Below, piece after piece: positions 1-10,265 of a stretch of DNA of 64,000 nucleotides. Below the pieces are notes generated by a model. That model searched no databases. It had not been told where the DNA came from and saw nothing but the letters and a program-made list of their open reading frames with translations. The position numbers and the translations under genes were made by a program. Position 1 is the first letter of the stretch. Each line of letters begins with the position of its first letter. The DNA is from Incurvaria masculella (Eukaryota; Arthropoda; Insecta; Lepidoptera; Incurvariidae): assembly GCA_946894095.1 (NCBI GenBank), contig OX335660.1:12281001-12345000 (forward strand). Direction: 5' to 3'.

Positions 1-119
1 CGTGATGTCTACGCCAGTGATTATAACTAGAGTAGAATAACTATCATTTGCTCCGATAGCCCAGTGCCGCCACGCCTCGGTGTTCGGTCATAAGCAACAC
101 CTTATAATAATAACCAGAT

Positions 120-410
120 AAAACCGGCCAAGTGCGAGTTGGACTCGCACACGAAGGGTTCCGTACCATCGAACAAGAGTTAACACAAAAAAGTAACGTT
201 TTTTGTATGGGCCACCCATTTTTTTTAATTATTTTTTTATTTTACCTATTTGATGTTATAGCGGCAAAATAAATACACACTCTTTAAAAATTTCAACTTC
301 CTACCTATTACGGTTGATGAGATACAGCCCTGTGACGGACGGACGGACGGACAGCGGAGGTTTAGTAATAGGGTTCCGTTTTCACCCTTTGGGTACGGAA
401 CTCTAAAAAC
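120..410 (+). repeat. Lep1-like dispersed repeat, full-length copy
   Basis: Starts with accggccaagtgcgag, continues through gaagggttccgtaccatc, a T-rich middle, a run of cggacgga units, and ends ttgggtacggaactctaaaa. The same layout recurs at least six more times in this window in both orientations. It resembles the Lep1-type Helitron-like repeats of Lepidoptera (name from memory). No coding capacity. Confidence 0.8.
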
Positions 411-414
411 CCAG

Positions 415-1199
415 TTCCTTTTCCTTGCTAGGTGGCGGGTTTAATCCCGTATTGATTTACCAATCAAAGCGGCGCGTATGCGATGCTTCGTATTTGGATA
501 CAGAACCCTAAAAAATGAAATAATTGAATTTCGCGTTCATTATAAAGTGCACTGTTAAATTATAGATCATCCATGTAAAATCACTCTTTCTGGACAGAAT
601 GGAAGGAGCCGAGTCAATTCCATGCGGTGCACTCATAGTGACGTGTTTAAACGTCGTGTTTAAACGTTTCGTAACTTATAAACTTAGACTAAGTGGACGT
701 TGAAAAAAAAACAGCGGAGTTTCTTTCCAGTTCTTCTTCGCTGTGTTTTGTTTTGCTGAACTGGCCAATGCTAAAATATGACAAATCCGAGTGCAGTGTA
801 CTGTCTGGATGATGAATAAACAATACAATACAAACATGGTATAATTTTGACGTCTCTGCAATTTAATCTTACATTATTTATTCAGCATCGAATGCGTCAA
901 TGAAGGTTGACTAGAGCCACTGAGCTTCATATTGCAAAACACTACATTCTTACATGCAAGGTATACCTAAATCGCCTCCACGTAGTACGATTATCCTTGC
1001 CCCCTTTCGGCCGTTGTGATAGTAATGAATATCAAACAGTAGACTTTTCAGTAACTACAATTACTCATAGCTGTCACAATTCTTCGTTTCGTACGTTCAA
1101 CGATTCATCGTAAAATACTCGTTGGTTTGAAATTCCTCGTTTTTATTTCATTTAAAATCACACGGGTATTTTTAACGGTTGGAGACGAACAGCAGGTCT
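415..1199. other. Unassigned intergenic DNA
   Basis: No gene, RNA or recognisable repeat seen. Short open frames at 676-861 and 907-1113 have no family resemblance and ordinary composition. Confidence 0.5.
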
Positions 1200-1409
1200 A
1201 TTCCTGGCATTCAGTAATCAGGAATCAGGAATCTTAAGTCTAGAAAACCGCTATTATAGCGATTTTCAAAGCGAGTTTTTCCACGGAAAACCTTGATTGA
1301 TTAAAAAAACTATGCTCCGGAATATTTTCGTCAAGAAAATCGCTTTGAAAGCCGCTACAAAAGCGGTTTTATAGACTCAGGATTACTAATTACTGAATGC
1401 CAGGAATAT
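1200..1409. repeat. Fold-back MITE, family A
   Basis: Begins ttcctggcattcagtaat and ends with its inverse attactgaatgccaggaa. The interior has a second inverted pair (aaaaccgctat...agcgattttcaaagcg against cgctttgaaagccgct). Related copies lie at 3381-3532 and 24463-24609. No open frame; a non-autonomous terminal-inverted-repeat element. Confidence 0.75.
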
Positions 1410-1512
1410 ACCTACCTGCAGTTGAATGAAAGCGTGCGATGAAATATAAAAAAAATAGCTATGTTAACATAGGTACCTATTTAAATGTTAATTTAACACA
1501 TATTAAATTGTG

Positions 1513-1617
1513 CATTAAAAGGCCTTTTAAGTGTCGATTAGACTTAATCAGCACTTGGTGAAAACCAGGCTTAGCCGCAAGCAGCTTTCAATCGTCACTT
1601 AAAGGGCCTTTATTACT
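1513..1617. repeat. Small inverted repeat (aaggcctttt arms)
   Basis: The arm attaaaaggccttttaagtg near 1513 is mirrored by cacttaaagggccttt near 1598. A further half-arm (agaaaggcccttaatacg) follows at about 1661. Probably a degraded fold-back element; flanking duplication not resolved. Confidence 0.4.
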
Positions 1618-1959
1618 AAAGTGCAGATATATAGTACTGGTATTGATTGCAAGCTGCCAAGAAAGGCCCTTAATACGTAAAACGTTTGGCGTCTGTCTGT
1701 CCGTCCGCGTATAACTTAAAAACCTCTAACCCGATTTTGATGAGTTTTATATCGACATATTTATATAGAACATGCATACTATCACGCTAAATTACCCGAG
1801 GAATAGCAGTGGCGTTAAATATGCGAGTAGTGGGGGAAAAAAACTGCCGACTGCCGAGGGGGGAAAACGTTCTAACACTTGGCACGAACCAAATCATACT
1901 TGGCTCAGGACTAGTTGCTGTATGACCGGTTAGTAACCTCTAACCCGGTTATATCAAGT

Positions 1960-2220
1960 GGTATTGTAGGTCACCACCGCGCCAGAGCGTCTGCGGTGTA
2001 CTATTACTAATAAACTATACTTTGATTTACTTATATTCTGTACTAGCTGCGGTACCCAGATGCGCTCGGGACAATGTCGAACCGATATATTTTTCGCGAA
2101 AATATGGGAACGCACCCATTCACCCGCGACAATCCCAAAATATGAAACAACGGATCCTCTAGATGTCTTATCCATAGGGTAGGTAAACTGTGAAATGCTC
2201 TCCCTGGTGAGGTATTTCCC
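1960..2220 (+). pseudogene. LINE ORF2 C-terminal relic, left part
   Basis: The stretch cgacaatcccaaaatatg...tccatagggtaggtaaactg parallels the minus-strand LINE at 20126-22755 just before its final KLWNELPSDVF segment. It is full of stops and indels. It stops exactly at the TTAA that borders a MITE (2221) and resumes after it at 2771, so both parts are one old LINE copy split by insertion. The left limit is approximate because similarity fades. Confidence 0.65.
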
Positions 2221-2770
2221 TTAAGGTGGCCCAACCCGGCGGCCTCAACTCATTTGCGGGCACGGTACAAAACCGTGCTGTTGCGCTCTGGGACCTTCTC
2301 TGTTTCTAAGAATAAGACAGGCTCCGTTATGAGGAAGATGCAACCTGTCCACAAAAAAGACAATGTGCATAGTGTATGATTTGGTAAGATTTACGAAAAT
2401 TTTAATTTCAAAACGACTTATAGCTAAAAGTAAACCACGACCGCTGTAGTCAAAAATCTAACAAAAACCAAATAGATTATAAATCTTGATTAAACAAGCT
2501 ATGTCTGATGACTAATCTTTTTAAGATGTTCTTTCTTTATCATTGCGTAATCCACGTCCAAAGTAATTGTTTAAAACGCGCGAAAAACCCGAACTTTTGG
2601 ACGTTATAACTTGGAAACCAAACACAATTTTACAATGCCAATGGTCATCAGACATCTAGTTCAATCAAATAAAGCTATATTGAGCAAAATTTTGGATCTC
2701 TGACAAGAAATATAGGCGTGATCTTCTTTCCCCTTTTGTATGGGGAAATGAGCGGGTTGGGCCACCTTAA
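2221..2770 (+). mobile_element. TTAA-flanked MITE (piggyBac-like), copy 1
   Basis: Ends are ggtggcccaacccgg and ccgggttgggccacc-type inverted repeats, each bordered by TTAA (2221-2224, 2767-2770). TTAA duplication is the hallmark of piggyBac-type transposition, so this 542-bp element is probably a non-autonomous piggyBac derivative. No transposase frame. Other copies: 12203-12743, 23544-24094 and 51216-51755. Confidence 0.8.
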
Positions 2771-2935
2771 AGTACAACCTGGGATCGTTCAACATGGTGT
2801 GAAGAAGCACTTGGCCGGCCGACATGGTTTTCGAAGCTCCCGTGTAAGTTTGAAAGCCCATATGGGCATCGTCTGACACCTCTTACGTGTGGGCCTGGCG
2901 TATGCCATATTCCGCGCTTAACATAAAACAACTAT
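2771..2935 (+). pseudogene. LINE ORF2 C-terminal relic, right part and 3' tail
   Basis: Reads agtacaacctgggatcgttc...aacatggtgtgaagaagcac, matching the C-terminal FKHGVKKHLAGRHGF motif of the LINE at 20126-22755, then its 3' untranslated tail ending gccatattccgcgcttaac. The reading frame is broken. It continues the fragment at 1960-2220 across the MITE. Confidence 0.75.
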
Positions 2936-3380
2936 CCATCTACTTACTTTCATCGATATATTTTCAGACCCTATGGCGTGATTGAATTACAGAACCCAAA
3001 CTCCGCCCGCGTTCAAGCCCGATGATGACCCACTGATCCTTTGTGGATCAAATTTCTTAATTTTTTTAAAAATATAAGTTCAGATTCTAATTTTGAAGCT
3101 ACATGGCGATTTAGATTTTGAGTAAAAAATTAATTTCAGTACATTTTGTATTTGTTTCTTTGTGTGTTGTGTGTTCTAAGCCTATTGAAAAGGCAGACAG
3201 ACGCCTCAGGATTTTTATTTTTTAGGCGTTTGCAGCTGCAGGAAGTCAATTCCTATCGGAAGGTTTTTACGGGCTCTTCATTTTATCAGTCAAAAGAACA
3301 CAGATATTGTGGCCGGTAAAATCCCGCGAAACGGTGATTGCGCGAGCACCTACAGATACTGGGAAAGTTTTCAGCAGGCC
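2936..3380. other. Unassigned intergenic DNA
   Basis: AT-rich sequence with short homopolymers; no gene or recognised repeat. Confidence 0.5.
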
Positions 3381-3532
3381 TATTCTAGGAATTCCATGCC
3401 GGAAAACATTGAATCATTGAAATTGTTTTTCTCCGGAATCTTTCAGTCGAAATCGCTTTGATAACCGCTGTAAAAGCAGTTTTCTCCACCGACAATAATT
3501 CTGATTCTTAAGCATGGAATTCCTAGAATAAT
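3381..3532. repeat. Fold-back MITE, family A relative
   Basis: Terminal inverted repeats tattctaggaattccatgc and gcatggaattcctagaata enclose an interior with tccggaatctttc and aatcgctttgataaccgct, also present in the MITE at 1200-1409. The internal core is shared while the termini differ slightly, so this is a subfamily. Confidence 0.7.
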
Positions 3533-3535
3533 AGG

Positions 3536-4068
3536 ACTGCTGGGTTTCGAGCTATCATCGCGTGAGTACAGAAAACTCGGATGTCAAATATTTATCTGAA
3601 AAAGCTAAACATTTCGTATGCCTATATGATAAAATGAAGTTGCATGCCATTCGAACTACTCCTCGGTGCATCCTAAAATATACAGGATGTAAACGGTGCC
3701 ACATCATTTTTGCAATCATGGAAAGCGTACCATAATTGGAATACTCCTAAAAAATTTAACCTTCCGTTCAGTATATTCAGAGATATTACAACAATAATTT
3801 CGAAAATTGTAAATGGGAACCTTCACTTGTAGAGCTAGTCTATTCCTAACTGACAAATCAGTTTCACTCGTCTTGCGCGCGGACTAATGCAGTCAGTCAG
3901 TCAGCGTGTTTGCGTCCGCTGCTGGACATACGCCTTTTTGTAGGCGGAATTTTTGTAGCTGGAGGTGGTGGAAACGGGCATGAATTAATTTAATCAATGT
4001 CACAATTGTTTTTGTACCAATATGTTTTAAATCATGTATCGACTACGACGTTTAATTAAAAAACCGGT
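3536..4068. other. Unassigned DNA with half of a fold-back element
   Basis: At about 3955-3985 the sequence gtagctggaggtggtggaaa matches one arm of the palindromic element at 48702-48824. The rest, including repeated cagtcagtcag near 3890, is unassigned. Confidence 0.4.
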
Positions 4069-4311
4069 CAAGTACGAGTTAGACTCGCATACGAAGGGTT
4101 CCGTACCATCGCACAATATTTATCACTAAAAACACGTTTTTGTGTTTTTATAATTTTTAACTATTTGTTCTAATAGCGGCGAAATATATACACACTCTGT
4201 GAAAATTTCACCTGCCCACTTATTACAATTCATGAGATACAGCTATGTGAAAGACGGACGGACGGACAGCGGAGGCTTAGTAATAGGGTTCCGTTGGATA
4301 CGGAAAATGTT
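4069..4311 (+). repeat. Lep1-like dispersed repeat
   Basis: Starts aaccggtcaagtacgagtt and runs through gaagggttccgtaccatc to ggcttagtaatagggttccg. Shorter and more diverged at the 3' end than the copy at 120-410. Confidence 0.75.
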
Positions 4312-5271
4312 AAATGGACTGGCAGTCGTGTATACGGTGTATATGGTTATACTCTACAGTACACGACGGTAAATAATGGACATCGGACGTCGGAAAGAGA
4401 CAATCGGCTACTTTCGGCTTTGTAGAGCGTTGTCGCTGTCACATGCTGTCACTCAGTACCTGTGTACTACCTGCGAGCGTGCGTTATTTTTCTCAAAATC
4501 AACGAGTTCGATTCCCGGTTGGTTTTTTTTTAATTTTTTGCAGTTTTCGTTTTCGTCCCGTGACTCCTTTGAGCGTTTTCGTTTAGTGTTTTGTTCACTT
4601 AGGCACACTTGAATAATCCACCTGTATATTTACACTTCCACTTTGATAGGCGCGTATTATGCCACGCAGTCGAAACATCACCAACGCGCGCGAATGCGCT
4701 CTAAAATAGCGTTCGTCAAGTCAGTTCCCACCCGCACAAACCCTCCAATATGTCTGCGACTATGTTTGCATGTGGCATGTACGATAAAGTTGGATTGGTC
4801 ATTTTTGAAAATTGGAGACAGCGGGTTACATAGTAGGCGCGCTCGATGCCATATCTCCTTGCTTTTTATCTATGATTGGGACTTATACGGATGTGTAGGA
4901 CATATGCTATGTTGTACGCTGGGATAAGCTGATGGTGCGCATCTTCTAGTTTTATGTTATATCGATAATGAGAGTGGTGATTAGTTGTTTGCGACTGGCG
5001 TTCACGTCAAGATTCGAACTTTGCTCTTTCAATGGCCTATCATTATTCGCACGCAAGCGCTGGCTGTCGTCGTTAGAACTATCAGTGCTGAAGATAAAAA
5101 CCTTTATTATCATTTATGTCGTTATTATATTGCCGAAGTGGGTATGTATAACGGATGTCCGCCAGTCATGTGGCCACGCTATCTATCAGGCGATCAGAAA
5201 TAATGAATATGGGTTTGCTTTGATGGTCACTCGTTTTCTAGCCATATGAAACGGAGGCACAGCGTACCGGC
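4312..5271. other. Unassigned DNA with two dispersed-repeat fragments
   Basis: Around 4499 the sequence cgagttcgattcccggttgg resembles a pol III box B and occurs, reversed, at 14265-14290 and 30975-31000, so it may be a tRNA-derived SINE relic. Between about 4660 and 4735 the segment cagtcgaaacatc...gcgttcgtcaagt recurs at 60185-60250. Short open frames here (4376-5249) look fortuitous. Confidence 0.4.
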
Positions 5272-5561
5272 CTTAGGGTTCTGTACCCAAAGGGAACCCT
5301 ATTACTAAGCCTCCGCTGTCCGTTCATCAATCTGTCCGTCCGTCCGTCCGTCTGTGTACAGGGCTTTCTTATGAACCGTAATAGCTAGGTAGCTGAATTT
5401 TTTTACAGAGTTTGTATTTGTTTTGCCGCTATAACAACAAATAGATAAAATAAAAAAATATAAATTTTAAAGAAGTCCCCAAAAAACGTGCATTTTTTCA
5501 TTAAATCTTGTACGATGGCACGGAACTCTTCGTGTGCAAGTCCGACTCGTACTTGGCCAGT
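5272..5561 (-). repeat. Lep1-like dispersed repeat, reverse orientation
   Basis: Reads ttagggttctgtacccaaag at the left and ccgactcgtacttggccag at the right, the reverse complement of the copy at 120-410. Includes the ccgtccgtccgtccgt stretch. Confidence 0.8.
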
Positions 5562-5670
5562 TGTATCTATGATAGTAAGTATGTTAGCTACAGTAAGCTT
5601 CGCGCGGTACACGATTACAGAAAGTTGAAGCCGCACCTAGCCGAACCTCGAGTAATACGGTCAACGAATT

Positions 5671-5970
5671 CACGTCAAAAGTGAAGCCCACACTTCAAAC
5701 TAAGAAACCCCTAATAACCCCTCCACCGTTCACGTCAAAAGTGAAGCCCTCACTTCAAACTAAGAAACCCCTAATAACCCCTCCACCGTTCACGTCAAAA
5801 GTGAAGACCTCACTTCAAACTAAGAAACCCCTAATAACCCGTCCACCGTTCACGTCAGAAGCGAAGCCCTCACTTCAAACTAAGAAACCCCTAATAACCC
5901 CTCCACCGTTCACGTCAAAAGTAAAGCCCTCACTTCAAACTAAGAAACCCCTAATAACCCGTCCACCGTT
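5671..5970 (+). repeat. 60-bp minisatellite, five copies
   Basis: Five head-to-tail 60-bp units, each beginning cacgtcaaaagtgaag and ending cccctccaccgtt, nearly identical (one to four changes each). Because 60 is a multiple of three, one frame stays open (5681-6004) and would read as a 20-residue repeat with KKPLITPPPFTSK. No start context, splice signal or conserved flanking domain supports it as a gene. Confidence 0.9.
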
Positions 5971-6784
5971 CGCGTGGCTAGCCCATATGACAGGTAACAT
6001 TTAATATGTATTAAACATGTATTTGACAATGAATTCAAGTAATAAATAATATTGCAACGTAAGTATCCAAAGTCTGTCATGCTGCGTCACGAATCCAGGT
6101 AATAATGATTTTATCGAAATGAGATTTAAATTACTTTTCGGTTGCATAAAAAACTTTATTGCGGCGACACGGTATGAACAAACATTCTTAAAATATAATA
6201 TTAAGTACATATTAATAGTGTACTTGTTTGCTTTAGAATTTGTTTTTACGTTTATTTTCAGATTGGGTAAAAAATTTTTCGTATGCCTGGCTGTTCTCCT
6301 CTAAAGGTCACATTTGTCAACCAATACTTGTGTAAATTTAGTGTGTAGGTTCAATAATTAAATATAATTTATAGTAAAGCTAGTTTCTGAACATTTTTCA
6401 ATATTTAGAAATGAAATGTACAAAAATATCAAATGTTCAAAAAGACAAACTCGCGAGGTCTACGCTTCAGAGAGCCACTAGTGTATAATGTGTGTGATTG
6501 CATTCTGTCACATCTTTGAAGGATACAATCTGTGTCGGAGAGTTAACACCTAGAAATAAGAAAATGTTTGAGAGGCGAAATAATAGCTAGTTTTAGGAGC
6601 GAAAACCTAACCTAAAATACTGCATGAAGCCTCTTCTGACTAGACATTTGCGAGTAACAAACAAAGCCATCATCATCTGCGGCTTGCTAATGTGGAGCTT
6701 AGACTCATGTTACCCTTGTAACCACAACGCTCCTGCCCGAAGGCAAGCGAGGATAAGGTTACATTTCGCCAGGGATTCATAACC
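5971..6784. other. Unassigned AT-rich DNA
   Basis: No recognisable gene or repeat; short frames on both strands only. Confidence 0.5.
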
Positions 6785-7068
6785 TTTTTAGGGTTCCGTA
6801 CCCAAAGGGTGCCAACGGAACCCTATTACTAAGCCTACGCTGTCCGCCCGTCCGTATGTCACAGAGCTGTTTCTCATGAACCGTAATAGATAGGCAGCTG
6901 AAATTTTCACAGAGTGTGTATTGGTTTTGCCGCTATAACAATTAATAGGCAAATAAAAAAAATTTGTTAACGGGACCCATATACTAAAAACGTGTTTTTT
7001 GTGTTAAATCTTGTTTGATAATACGGAACCCTGCGTGTGCGACTCCGACTCGCACTTAGCCGGTTTTT
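6785..7068 (-). repeat. Lep1-like dispersed repeat, reverse orientation
   Basis: Begins tttttagggttccgtaccca and ends cgactcgcacttagccggtt; a nearly complete inverted copy of the 120-410 repeat with a shortened cgtccgt run. Confidence 0.8.
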
Positions 7069-7429
7069 TTAGTATTAGCATTGGGGAGCCAGACTATTTT
7101 CATGGCAGTCATATAGATGGAATTCCTAAGTACTCAGGGACCCGCGCCCCTGAGCCTGGGGGCTAGCGGCGGAACCCCAAGACCCCACGGCGCACACTTT
7201 GGGCACCGCTGCATTCGCCAAAGTGTTCTATAAGGTTAGGTTTGTGCAACTCATGTCTTAAATTAACATCCAAAAAAAATTAACGAGCAATATTAGTCTG
7301 AAGTTGTATTTAGACTAACTGCGAGGCTGTTGAATTTTTTTTCCTCTGGGTATGTATTATGCAATCAGTCTCTAAACTATGAGCAGATGTGTTGCGTGTG
7401 GTTTTGTCGTAAAGAGTTATTTCCCCATT

Positions 7430-8123
7430 GGGAGCTTCTCATGCTTCGGGGATGTTGTTTACGCCATCTAGCTCTAGTATGTTACGCCTCTTCAAGCGTC
7501 GTAAGCAGTCGGAGACAGTAAGCTGCACTGCCAGCTGGTTTGGATGCTTCATAAGTCGCTTCTTGTATTTTGCAGCAACTGTTTTTATTTCTTCCTTTAT
7601 TGTCTTGATTTGAAAATAGTAATGGACCTCACAGTTTCTTATGAACCATGGGGTATTTGCTAGCTGTGTCAGTATTGAGTCTTCATCTCGTTGCATAATT
7701 TTAACGTTGGAGTCACAGGCAGATCCCCATAGCTGCATGCCATAGGTCCAGATAGGTTTGAGTACTGTCTTATAAATAACTGGTTATGGTGCTGTCTCTA
7801 CAACAAACACAAAAACAACAATCGTTGTTATTAATATTATGTCTTCCTACAGAACCAATACGGTGAAAACAAATAAATAAGTTAATGAATAAATAAGAAA
7901 ATGAATAAATAAGAAAAACAGCTAATCTGGAATAAATAAGGAGCTTGTTGTCAATCGACAGCTTACTATTCCGGTCCAGCAACCAATAGAGTCCCCGGTA
8001 CCTGATGTTGAGTTCATCTCTCTTAGTTTGGATATGTTTTTTCCATGTTAGCCTGCGGTCCCGATGCATCCCCAGGTATTTGATCGAGTTGGTTTGCGGA
8101 AGTGTTTGATCACCTAACTTCAC
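7430..8123 (-). pseudogene. Jockey-clade LINE fragment, interrupted
   Basis: Minus-strand frames give SIKYLGMHRDRRLTWKKHI and YWLLDRNSKLS (8123 to about 7935) and, further down, MQLWGSACDSN and NTPWFIRN (7738-7439). These are consecutive motifs of the region C-terminal to the reverse transcriptase of Jockey-type LINEs. They are separated by about 150 bp of foreign sequence at roughly 7780-7930 (aaacaaataaataag repeats), and the second half carries frame changes. RT catalytic motifs and the 5' part are missing, so it is a dead truncated copy. Confidence 0.8.
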
Positions 8124-9229
8124 AGGTGGGTGGATAATTACATATAGTGACTAGCGTTAAGAAATGCCCTTTGGTCCTCAGCACAGACACCGGTTTTTCA
8201 TGAAAATAGGGAATTTCAGCCCACATTAGTTAATCAATCAAACGCGAATGAGTTTAAACCGCGGAGCTATGGCTGAGGTCCCGCGAAACAATTCGCATCT
8301 TGTCAGGGCATCGCACCACAACATGCGGTCCGGAACCCTGTTATCTGCATGCACAACCGAACGTCAACGAATCAAACGGATGCGCGTGCGCACTTGCACG
8401 TGACCGACCCACATGATCGGAGACAGCTGGTCCGTCTCGCTGTCGTCACCACCCACGATGGCGGAAGGCCAAGTGCATCGACTTTCAATGCGAAATATAG
8501 TCCCATAGCCCGTAGTCTGAGTCCCCTCACATAAACTGGCGTTTAGACCAAACCGCTCGACTGGCGTTTTCTAATGTATGGAGAATTGAAGATTCTTCAA
8601 TTCTCGCCGCGGTAGGCGTTAAATAAATCCCGTAAAGCCGGTACCCCGTCTTTATACAAATCGGATAACGATACTATGTACTCTCGGAATTCAATGGAAA
8701 ATTATATGGCGTGAAATATATTCAATCAATGCGTATGTGTGAACTGTTATGACGTTATCTGCTACCGGTCAACAGGTCGGTTAGCGGAGGAAAAATATTC
8801 TGACGCAAATGCCGTAGGTATAACGCGGATAAGATTTCGCCGATGCATTTAAATGGATTGTTGATTTGAAATCTAGTTTACATTCGAAGCAACTCAATCA
8901 ATCAAAATCAGGTCAAGCAGTGTTTATAATCGCATATAAAGTTGACCGCATCGTAAACTTGTTTATGACGTCTGCAGAAAAAATATATTTTGCATTATTT
9001 TATGGGTGAATTTAGCGTATTCAAATTAAGTTATTAATTTGATTCTATAGCCCCGGGTTGTTAATGGTTGCTTGTTAATCAGACAATAGCCAACTATGCC
9101 TGCAAAATTGCTTTCTAATTTTTTTAATAGTTATTTGCCATCCTCGCATTTATTTTAGGTTTAACAGCGACATACATATTGAAGCATTGTAGGTAATTGT
9201 ATTACATAATGTTTGCTCTAGATACCTGA
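8124..9229. other. Unassigned intergenic DNA
   Basis: Contains a small hairpin (gagaattgaa...ttcaattctc, near 8580-8606). Otherwise no recognised gene or repeat. Confidence 0.5.
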
Positions 9230-9722
9230 AGCCCGATTCTGCTATTTGTCCAATTTCAAACCATTCCGTATAAGTTATGTTTCCGTCAAACATAACACGC
9301 TAAGTTTCGAGTGCGGTTTCCAAAAATCGGTATTCAGCTAATTCACACACGCGTTTTGTTATTGTCTATGGAGTGGTTTGTCTTGCGCGCCGCCTACAGG
9401 GTAAAATAACCTGTCACGATTATGACAGTTATTTTCTCACTCAAATATGACATACGAAAAGAAAGAGACAGCGATATGCCAACGTAATGTAGAAAAGTGA
9501 TATTCGAAGTTCGGCGATGCGATGCTCCGAATTTGACAAATAGAATTCTCAAAACCGCAAGTATTCGGTAAAACACACGGCCCACGAGAACATGAGCGCG
9601 CGTTACGAGTTTGCGCATGCGTTTTGCAAACTGCGCTAGTAGAATACCATTTCGCGCGAAACATGCGGTTTTGAGAAAACACAAACATAACGCGCGCAGT
9701 TATCAATTAGCAGAATAAGGCT
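9230..9722. repeat. Possible terminal-inverted-repeat element
   Basis: gcccgattctgctatttg near 9231 is approximately mirrored by caattagcagaataaggc near 9705. The interior shows more weakly paired segments (gttatgttt against aaacataac). Diverged, with no transposase; boundaries uncertain. Confidence 0.4.
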
Positions 9723-9884
9723 TCTGGCGACGTTTCTTGTCGGCTCTTCTTCGCCAGAAGTAATCGAACCGACAGGTAACAAAAATGACGAAACGGAGTG
9801 TGTAACATCTAATGGAGAAAATAAAGAATAAAGAAAAAAAATATTTATATAAAAAAGAAACTGAAACTGATATTCTTCATTCAT

Positions 9885-10265
9885 AAACTGCTTAAGAACG
9901 GCCCGTAAGCTATGCTCCCCATACAAACGTAGTTTACTAATCATTTGGAAACCGCTATTCCAATTAAATTGATATTTAATATCTAATATCAGGTAACAAA
10001 TATCTGTGTCTGCATGCTTTTGTTTTTTTGAAAAATCCAAACCGAATGAAATGAATGCAAAAAGAAAATATTCATACGAATTTAGTTTTCTCTGTGGTTT
10101 GACCCAGAATAAATTTACCGAAAAATCAAAGGCACGCAGACACAGATATTTGTAGCCTAATATTAGATACCAAATATCAAGTAAGTTGGAACAGTGGTTT
10201 TCAAATCATTAGTAAACTACGTTATATGGGAGGCGAAATTTTCAGGTGCTTACGGGCCGACCTTA
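9885..10265. repeat. Long fold-back repeat (cgtaagc arms)
   Basis: The left arm runs gcccgtaagctatgctccc through aacaaatatctgtgtctgca. The right arm is its inverse, cagacacagatatttgtagc to ggtgcttacgggccgacc. The same family occurs twice in MCTS1 intron 2 (26408-26993). The minus-strand frame 9636-10040 crosses the left arm and is not a gene. Confidence 0.75.

Noticed and set aside
9636..10040. 134-residue minus-strand frame
   Set aside because: Crosses a fold-back repeat arm that recurs at 26518-26769 with the same chance frame.
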